Assembly: GCF_018691265.1 (NCBI RefSeq)
Contig: NW_024881282.1
Coordinates: 24,820,899-24,884,898 of the forward strand
Length of the DNA stretch: 64,000 bases
Reading direction: 5' to 3'
DNA from: Tyto alba
Taxonomy: Eukaryota; Chordata; Aves; Strigiformes; Tytonidae
Of the stretch, positions 56,449 to 64,000 are shown one piece after another. The translations under genes and the position numbers were made by a program. Within the stretch, counting starts at the first letter, position 1. Each line of letters begins with the position of its first letter. Under the pieces are notes generated by a model. That model was not told where the DNA came from. It saw nothing but the letters and a program-made list of their open reading frames with translations, and searched no databases.

Positions 56449-59091
56449 CTGAGCAGAAAGAGAAAAGAGAAGTCCAAACTTTGTTATTTTGCATTAGAAG
56501 TTCTTTTAATTATATGGAAATAGAGAAGAGACTTTGTAGTAGCTGCTTGTTGCTTAAAAGTACTGTCATCACTCTGAGGTATTTTTTTTATAGCATCAGA
56601 AAATAAAATAGAGTCCCTCAAAGAAATCCACCTGCCTCCACAGGATCCTGAGGTTTGGATAGCTGCTTGGTGACCGGGATGAAGAGTTAATCATCTCCAC
56701 GCAGCAGGAGAAGTTACCCAGCCACGTTTGTGATCCTGTGTCCCAGCCTCCCCCAAGGGTAAGGCGGTGGGGAGAGGTGAAGCAGGGTGGAAATGGGGTA
56801 ACAGGGAACATGCACGGTGTTTTCCCCTGCTCTGACTCTTGCACAGAAAAATCCCACATGAAAGCCACTGAAAGCTCTGCCAGGAAAACCCCAGTGCAGG
56901 TCTAGTGTTACTGAAGGGACAATTGCACATGTAGGAAGCGCCTGCCTACCTTCAGCCATTTGAACTCCATTATGTAGGCTCCCTCCCTAGTCAATAGAGA
57001 ATCACCAAAGGGTGATTCGTTTCACCTTAAAGTAATGTCTAGAATAGGCGGGATAAATCACCTACTGACAATGCTTTTCTCCTGTGACTGCTAACAGAAG
57101 GAGAATAAACAGCTACAGGTATGTCTGTGCAGCTAAATAAAATAGATACAGGCAGTAGCTTCAAGCACAAGACCACAGACTGCTCTTTAATTTTAATCCA
57201 CTTCCAGGCCTGTTTTGAACTGTTTCAGTTATCTTTCAAGACAAGGTTTTTCTTGAGAAGGCCAGTACTAAGCAGTGAGGAGAGGAATCACTCTGTTTCA
57301 TCTTGTGCCTGCCTATCCACTATTTAGAAGTATGGACACAGATGATGCTGGATTAGATTTCCCCTTTCAAACAGCTTTTGCTGGGTAGGATGTAGCCTAC
57401 ACCTATGGAAGAGGTGGGGGAATGATCAGCTGGAGGAGGGAATAGTCGCTCCTTATTTTGGAGGTGACAGTAGGGATAGGTGAGCATGAGAGAATGGAAG
57501 AAAATCATGTTCAGGAGGGGGACCACATACAGGAGAGGCAGACCCACACTGTTCAGTTACTAAAGCAGCAGTAAATAAACGTCAGCTACACAAAAACAGA
57601 GGATAAATTTTTAAGTGTCTCTAGTGAAACAGGCTTTGTGCTCTCCAGCAGTCACACACAGTTATGCACCCAACCTCTGAGATGACCAACACATCTTGAC
57701 AGGAGGGTACCTCATTTTTTACCAAGCTCCATGGGCTCATTTTACGGAAAGCAGTGTGCCAGGTCTGGCTCTGCCCAGCAGCCGCACCGCCTGCGTGTGC
57801 AGCTGCTTCCATTGCAACTGGAGAAACAACTGAAAATAGAGGCTCACCCAGACAAATGTGGGTTTCTGGGGAAACCTGAGCAACAGCTCCTTGCTGCCCA
57901 GATCTAGATCAGGATCTACCACTTGAACAGTTTCGGTTTACAAGATCAAAGTCAAAACACATATCTGCACCTCTTACATTTGCAAAATGCTAAGGAATGG
58001 AGTGTGCAGGTGTTGAAGAAAGTAGTCATTTTATGTTGCTTATTCTTCAACCTGAATGAACCAGACAAGGGTTTGGGCATATTTGTGGTTGCAAAAGCTA
58101 GGCAGCCATAATACAAACCCCTAAATATAAAACAAGCAATGGAACTGGAAAAAAAAAAAAAAAAATCAGCTCAATTGCTCTTCTGCACATTCTGCCTTTC
58201 ATGTCAAAAAAAAATCCAGTTGTTAATCTGTTTTCTCATTTTTATAAGGAAGAGATGCTGGTGTGAATTTTTCCCTATGTAATTCTGTTCAAATCACTCA
58301 TTATAACCCTAATGACTTTACCCACTGAAGCTCACGATAAAATCTGCTTTGAATACACTCTGCGGTATGTTACCCACACACCTTTCTGCTCCTCTGAATA
58401 CCGAGTCACACCAGCAAATTTTGTTACAGAAATCAAAATTCAGAATGCAAGGTCTACATATCACAAGTCCAATTTCACAAAGATGATCAGACAGCCAGTA
58501 ACAGCTCCGCAATGACTGCAATCATTAGCAGTGCTGAAAAGGATTTACCACCAGGTCTTCATTTGCTTTGACATTAGTTCATGTCAAGGCCAAAAAAAGG
58601 AGTATGAAAGTACATTCAGTTCTTAACACTGCACAAAAGAATGAGCAGCTTACATAAAACGTGGCTCTCACTACTGCACATCTGTGTGCTGAAAGCACAT
58701 CTCTATTATGTTCCAGTGAGACTGAATATTTTTATTAAATGTTTGGAAAAAAGACAAGTCTTTATACTTTTTTCTTTTGCTTAATTCAATCTCATGAAAC
58801 ACAGATGAATCAATCCCCTTTCAAAATGTATTTTACAACTCAGAACAGCTGTACGTACACTCTAGCTTCATCTGGCCTGGAAGCACAACTAACAGAGGCT
58901 GTGGGTGATGGAGAATTCTACCATTCAATGCTCTTATATGCTTATCATATTTCAATGTTTTTTGCAGTTGGCTGCTCAGAGGAGCTTGCTGAGGAATCTT
59001 CCTGCAGACCAAGTGAGATATAAAAATTCTCAGGTCACAGTGGGTGAATAATTGCAGCGAATAACCAAGGAAGTAAATCTCAATTTTTTAT

Positions 59092-59109
59092 TTTTTTTTT
59101 TTTTTTTTT
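59092..59109. repeat. Poly(T) tract
   Basis: A T run of about 18 bases preceded by further T-rich sequence. Confidence 0.85.
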
Positions 59110-59689
59110 GTATGAGGTTGGTTGTAACACATTGCAACGAGTCAAAGATGACTGACCGATTCACTTCTGCTTTCAAAACTTTGACTCTATCTTCTTCAGG
59201 AAGGCACCTATGGAGAGTATTCTCATTTTCTAAATGATCACTCAAACTAACAGATTCAGCCTTGAATCAGATTTGTTAAGTCATCTTCCAGGATACTGGG
59301 TCTTGGACACGTACCAGTGCCCAGTTCCCTCCTATATCTCTCTTTTTCAGTCTTATTCAGAGGACAGCAGAAAGGGAGAAGTACAATGTGCTGCTGGCCC
59401 AGCCAAAAATATGACTGCTCATATGAGTGCTTTTCCGCTGGTTAAAGGCACCTACAGTTTAAGTGAAAAGGCACAACCAAGGATTTACTCCTCAGAAGAC
59501 ACCAAAGGTGATTTCTGTTATCTTGCTCTGGGCATGTAATCAAAATTATAGTTCAGAACCCATTACAGATGCTTTCATTACTGGATATTGCAATACTTAA
59601 AGCATAATTTGAGATGCTCGGTTTCACCTCCTCCTTCTGTGCACATATACTCTAATATTTGCTTTTTGGTCCTTGCTAGTCAAACATCA

Positions 59690-60040
59690 CCAAAGACTTC
59701 TTTGAGAAGGGATGAGTACAGCACCAAAAAGTCCTCGCTGAAACTGTCAATGAAGGGTTGCAGGAATACTTTTGGCAGTGTTGGTCCTGTTCTGTTCCCA
59801 TGTCCAGGCTAACGCAGAGATCTGAACCAGCCTGCAGCAGCTGCACTGTCTTGGTGTGACCCTGAAGGACCTGGAAAACTACATGTGCCCACAGGTGACT
59901 CCAATGCAGCTTGCCAACAACACCGAGAAGGGCTGTCACACTGAGAAGAGTGATTTTAGAGAGGACACAGCTCATAGTTTTGTGCTCAAGGCTGACAGGA
60001 GCCACAACTCCTCCCAGAAGCACGTGAGACACCACTGACC
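59690..60040 (+). pseudogene. Degenerate secreted or membrane protein-like frame
   Basis: On the plus strand one frame reads a hydrophobic, signal-like segment (RVAGILLAVLVLFCSHVQA), then TSLQQLHCLGVTLKDLENYM, then CPQVTPMQLANNTEKGCH and further to HH-stop at about 60038. A stop (EI-stop-T) interrupts it. An ATG just upstream is one base out of frame. The pattern suggests a decayed gene or retrocopy with a signal peptide or membrane anchor and cysteines. I do not recognise the family, and a chance arrangement is possible. Confidence 0.25.
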
Positions 60041-62444
60041 CACAAGCATCATCTCCCTTGGTGTGCCCAAGAGGCTGCCTGCTCACCCCAGCTCACCCGA
60101 CGGTGGATTTGTCTTTATGCACTACTGACCTGCTCTGCTGATGGAAAAGAAGTCAGGGATAATTCACCTACTGCTTTCCTCTTGCTTGGGCAGCCGTTAA
60201 TGACAGTCATTAATTATTAAGGCTAAGTAATAATTCAGCCACAAATATTGACAAGCATCAGTATGTCTCACAGTAGAATTCTTGGGTTTTGCTTTTTTTT
60301 TTATTTCAGTTTTTAGCTGAAGCTTGACAGGAAACAAATTTCTCTTCTCCATTTCACTTTTCTACCAGTAACGAGTTATAATTGAGATCCATACATTCTA
60401 AAGACCTCCAGCCACATTTCTTGGAAGATGGGGGTGATGATCTCCTCATGGTCTCCATATCCCCCTCACCTAAGAGCTCCCCCCAGGAGGTACATCCAAA
60501 GTCCTTTGTGCACAGATGTTTCTGCTGACCTTCTTCTCATCTCACCCCAGGGGCCCCCCACAAGTTTCCCCTGCTTCACTGAATCCTTTCAGTGCCCATA
60601 TGCAAGCAGCAACTTAAAACCTTGTCACACACCTCTTTGATCAGCAAAGCCATCTTCCCCCCTCCTCCCCCCATGGGATTGTGTCTTAATCTTTCCTCCT
60701 AGAATTATCCTACTGTGTATTAAATTAAAAGGTTATCACAGACACTGATATGGTAGCCCAAAGGGTAGATCGCACAGTAGAGACTGAAGTGCAAATCTCT
60801 GATCCATTTTTTTATTTATTTAGGATACAAGTAGAGCAAAATAAGGAGAGGTTCATCCTGAAACCATGACACGTATACACAGCACAGCTGGGACTTGGCT
60901 TTGAGTCCACCTCTAGCGTTAAGCAGGCTTGAACTTGTCTCCCACAGACCATGTGGGTGCTCTGTCTGTTCTGGGGCTGAAATGGATAGCTGCTTGCAGT
61001 CTTTCTCCCTCTTTCAACACCTTCTCTGACTCTTCACAAACTGCTTTGATGGTGCCCAACACCAGAGGAAGACTCCAGCACCCAGCTGTCACCCAAAGGG
61101 ACATCCTGCCCTGCCTACCTCATGCCAGCTGGATCCTTCTCCTACTTTGTGCCACACCAGCTCCCGGATAACCCGTTAGAGATCTAGCTCAGACCTCTAA
61201 ACTGTCAGAGAATTAACCCCCCAAAACTGGTAATTGTCTGCTGTTGGATTAGCAAGCTGTCTCAGGTCCTCTAAGGGTCCTGTTTAGTCCACATTAGCTG
61301 CATTTTAATGAGCCCAAGAAAACCAAACCACCGAGATGGTCCTTCCTCACGCGAAAGAACTGTCCAAAAAGTTGTTTGGAGAAAATTGCTCTGCCAAGAG
61401 AAAATAATGTAAATACATTTTCTAGCTTGGGACCTTATCACTGTCCACAAATATTGGTGCTAGGACCTAGATACTACAGTCCTTTTCCTTTCCCTGTCTA
61501 GACGTCAGCATTTCACCTAGTTTCTGCCTTTCTGACACTCTCCCTCTGTCTCTTCTATTTTCTGTTTTGGTGTTTCTCCCTTTTTTTAAATTGTATTTTT
61601 TATTTAAGATTCAGATATCCCTTTGCACAATGCAGTGAAAGAAATAGCAACTAGAATAAATAAGGTATATAATTATCCTACCTATTGCGTTTATGTCAAC
61701 TTTATGTGATAACCTTTATTATTCATCTGTAACAAATCACTGTTTATGCTCACTTTTTTATTCCCCCTGCATTGCTCACCACTTAAATCTAATTTACTAG
61801 ACTTAAGATAAAATATCCGGGAGTGTTAGAGAAAATTGTTATTCAAGTCATTGGAAAGGAGTGAATTTTACTGTGCAGCTGCATCAGTGAGCTCCAGTGG
61901 CCATCCCAAGCTGGTTTGTTAGGTAGAAGAGGTCTCACTCTTGCAAGCATTGTTTGGGAGCAGAATAACAGCTTAGTTACAGCTCACAGGTTTTGCAGGT
62001 GGTTAGTCTGGTACTATGCTTTACATTTAATTTTTGGTGCTTGCCTTACTCTCTCCTTCAAGAGGAGGAAAACTGTTGGGGTGACAGAGTTTATACTGCA
62101 TCTTCCAGAACAACATCTGCCTGGCATTTTAGGGTCAGTTTGTAGTCTCAGCTCAACCCTGAGTTTAATAACACCTTCTACTCTCAAGAGCTGCTTTGGA
62201 CCTCTGTGAAAGGTGAACCAGAGAATACTCCTGGGGAGGAAATACTGATCGTGTCTTAAACCTGAGACATTCTCAAGGCAGCTGTGGACACTGTGTGGGA
62301 GAGCTTCATCCTTGCCTTGCTGGTCTTGATGCATCCCTTGTGCCCCATACACCTGCCATGTCACCAACAAACCGTGTCACCACCCTGATGTCCTCCCAGA
62401 ATAGCACTCATGAGGGGAGATGGGATCTGTAGGAAAGTTCAGTT

Positions 62445-62545
62445 CTTATTTTACAGACGGGGATTTAAGGCACTTCAGGAGTACATAAGCAGGTTAGAAA
62501 TAAGGTTGGTGGGAATTAGGCGCCTGACTCTCTTTAACTGCCCGT
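62445..62545 (-). repeat. MIR-like SINE relic
   Basis: The plus strand reads TTATTTTACAGACGGGGATT, then TAAGGCACTTCAGGAG, then GGAATTAGGCGCCTGACTCT. This follows the antisense MIR order (ATTTTACAGATGGGGAAACTGAGGCAC, GGATTCGAACCC). It is an old, diverged copy. Confidence 0.5.
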
Positions 62546-63962
62546 AAAAATATGTCACCCTTCAGCTACTAATACCCTTAGGAATCTGGTCTGGACAGAC
62601 CAAATCCCAAATTTCTGACACCTAAACTCATTGCTCCGTTGTCACTCAGCTACTCTGCAACACTAAAGACTGACAGGTTTCCACTGAATGGCATTTGCAA
62701 AGTTACTTTGGAGCTAAGCAATTAGACTACAGGAGAGTAAAGGTGTTAAATTGTAAAGAGCAGGAAAACGTTTGTAAATATGAAAAAAGATGACTTTCAA
62801 AGGTCAGGTAAGAAATTCACAGCAAAAGAGAGGCTCACATCTATAGCTTGCAAGGAGCAGGTGAATACCTTAACTACTAGATTATCATCTTGCTTCACTA
62901 CTGAAAGCAGGTTGGTGTAGATCATGGAAACGTACAAAACTTCTCGCATCCCTAAGGAAAAAGTACCATGCAATTTAATAAAGACAGATGCAATTGTATG
63001 TAACTTTTTATGTCGCACTGTACCCACCAGAATTATTTAAAAGGGAAAATTCTGAAGTTTTATTTATAGGATGACATTAATTTTTGTGCAAAGGATATCA
63101 GCATCTCTGAAATTATTTAGGCTTTTAGCATAATTTCCTGAGAACTCCATTTGAGGGAATGCTTTTAGGTACAGGACTGATGGTTTACTCCATTCCCTTC
63201 CACTCTGTAGGACTTTTCCAGAAGAATTCCAATAATAACGCAAAGGTAACTGCACCATGCATCCATAAAATTACCATTTATAGTACAAATATATCATAAA
63301 TAAAATAAAACATAAGCATACCATGAATTTATATGATTTTACTACACTATGGTGCATAGTCTTCAATAAATCTTGATAATAAGGTTTTCAAAAGTGGAAT
63401 TTCATTGGTATTATTTTATATCATGCCATATAATTACTATTAGAGGCCAGGTTATGCTTTGCAAGCGAGGAACAAATAAAGCTGTCAAAGTGTTATTTTA
63501 ATAGACCTTAAGCTTTTGCAGAATATTGTGGTAGTAGTAATAATACAATAAAATATGGACCTTTTAAACTACTGTGGCTGAATATAATTCAAATGTCAAT
63601 AGAAAAAGATCCTTTCAAGCTCATGCGTAGTTCCTTTATGTGTAATTCTTCATACCTGGTGAATAACAGTCAGATGATGTCCATTCATGGTCTGACTTCT
63701 TAGAAGGGTTGAAAGTAAGAAGCATGATTATTTATGGATATGAGAAACAATCTCATATGCTGAGATTAAAAGATTGGGACTGTTTACCTTAGAGAGCAGA
63801 TGAATAAGGAAGGGTTATGATAAAAAGGTACAAAATCAGGGGTAATACAAAAATAGGAAGTTGGGAACTTCTGTTCACTCTACCTTGCTGCACAAGGACA
63901 GGGCGATTAATGAAAAGGGAGGAATGAAAAAGAAGGAAGGTGATCTGAACTGATAGTTGTTG

Positions 63963-63980
63963 TTTTTTTTTTTTTTTTTT
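63963..63980. repeat. Poly(T) tract
   Basis: A T run of about 18 bases near the window end. Confidence 0.85.
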
Positions 63981-64000
63981 CATACAATCCATAAAATTAA

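Larger units (their letters stand above)
56449..64000 (-). other. STARD13: STARD13 5' intron (partial)
   Basis: 7.5 kb upstream of the first visible exon on the gene strand. It holds a degenerate secreted-protein-like frame at about 59690-60040 (plus strand), poly(T) runs at 59092-59109 and 63963-63980, a poly(A) run near 58148-58164 and a MIR-like relic near 62445-62545. I found no exon ending in the required phase 1 donor. Confidence 0.65.

Noticed and set aside
57320..57400. Possible third CR1 tail (GGATTAGATTTCCCC)
   Set aside because: Lacks the CCTTCCAACC and ATTCTATGATTC elements seen in the two called tails.
60919..61104. Minus-strand frame ending in APTWSVGDKF, which recalls the integrase C-terminus of retroelements
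   Set aside because: Only a few residues match and the flanking sequence does not continue the pattern.
1..64000. Bacterial-type features (operons, CRISPR arrays, ribosome binding sites)
   Set aside because: The window is spliced vertebrate nuclear DNA; no such structures are present.

Overview
This is a stretch of vertebrate nuclear DNA, most likely from a bird. The coding exons are closest, from memory, to amniote alpha-klotho (KL) and STARD13 (DLC2). The two CR1-type LINE 3' tails, the ancient tRNA-derived SINE and MIR-like relics, and the short intergenic gap all suit an avian genome. KL and STARD13 are also neighbours on human 13q13, so the synteny supports both names. I could not run any search, so family calls rest on recognised motifs, intact splice phases and remembered orthologues.

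Layout: 1-1970 is the tail of a KL intron. 1971-3087 (+) is the large KL2 exon and 6922-7259 (+) is the last KL coding exon, with the transmembrane anchor and stop. 7260-20931 lies between two convergent genes. It holds the KL 3' UTR, a CR1 tail, four GC-rich blocks and, from the other side, the STARD13 3' UTR. 20932-56448 (-) carries thirteen STARD13 coding exons whose splice phases agree at every junction: SAM domain (56.4 and 54.4 kb), a small exon (46.7 kb), a 1.38 kb linker exon (40.2-41.5 kb), RhoGAP (38.7-28.9 kb) and START (27.1-20.9 kb). Together they encode about 1061 residues to the stop; only the extreme N-terminus lies beyond the window. 56449-64000 is 5' intron with no further exon that I recognise.

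Function: KL makes a single-pass membrane co-receptor for FGF23, with an enzymatically degenerate glycosidase-like ectodomain. STARD13 makes a Rho GTPase-activating protein with a lipid-binding START domain. They are neighbours by synteny; nothing here suggests a shared pathway.

Most notable observation: within a STARD13 intron, 31319-31659 (-) has a strong splice acceptor, a phase that matches the upstream RhoGAP exon, a 112-codon open frame and a downstream poly(A) signal. It looks like an alternative terminal exon that would make a truncated RhoGAP isoform without START. Also of interest are a Pumilio-site cluster in the STARD13 3' UTR, a promoter-like CpG island between the convergent genes, a tandem tRNA-like SINE, an unexplained antisense ORF in a KL intron and a degenerate secreted-protein-like reading frame near 59.8 kb.
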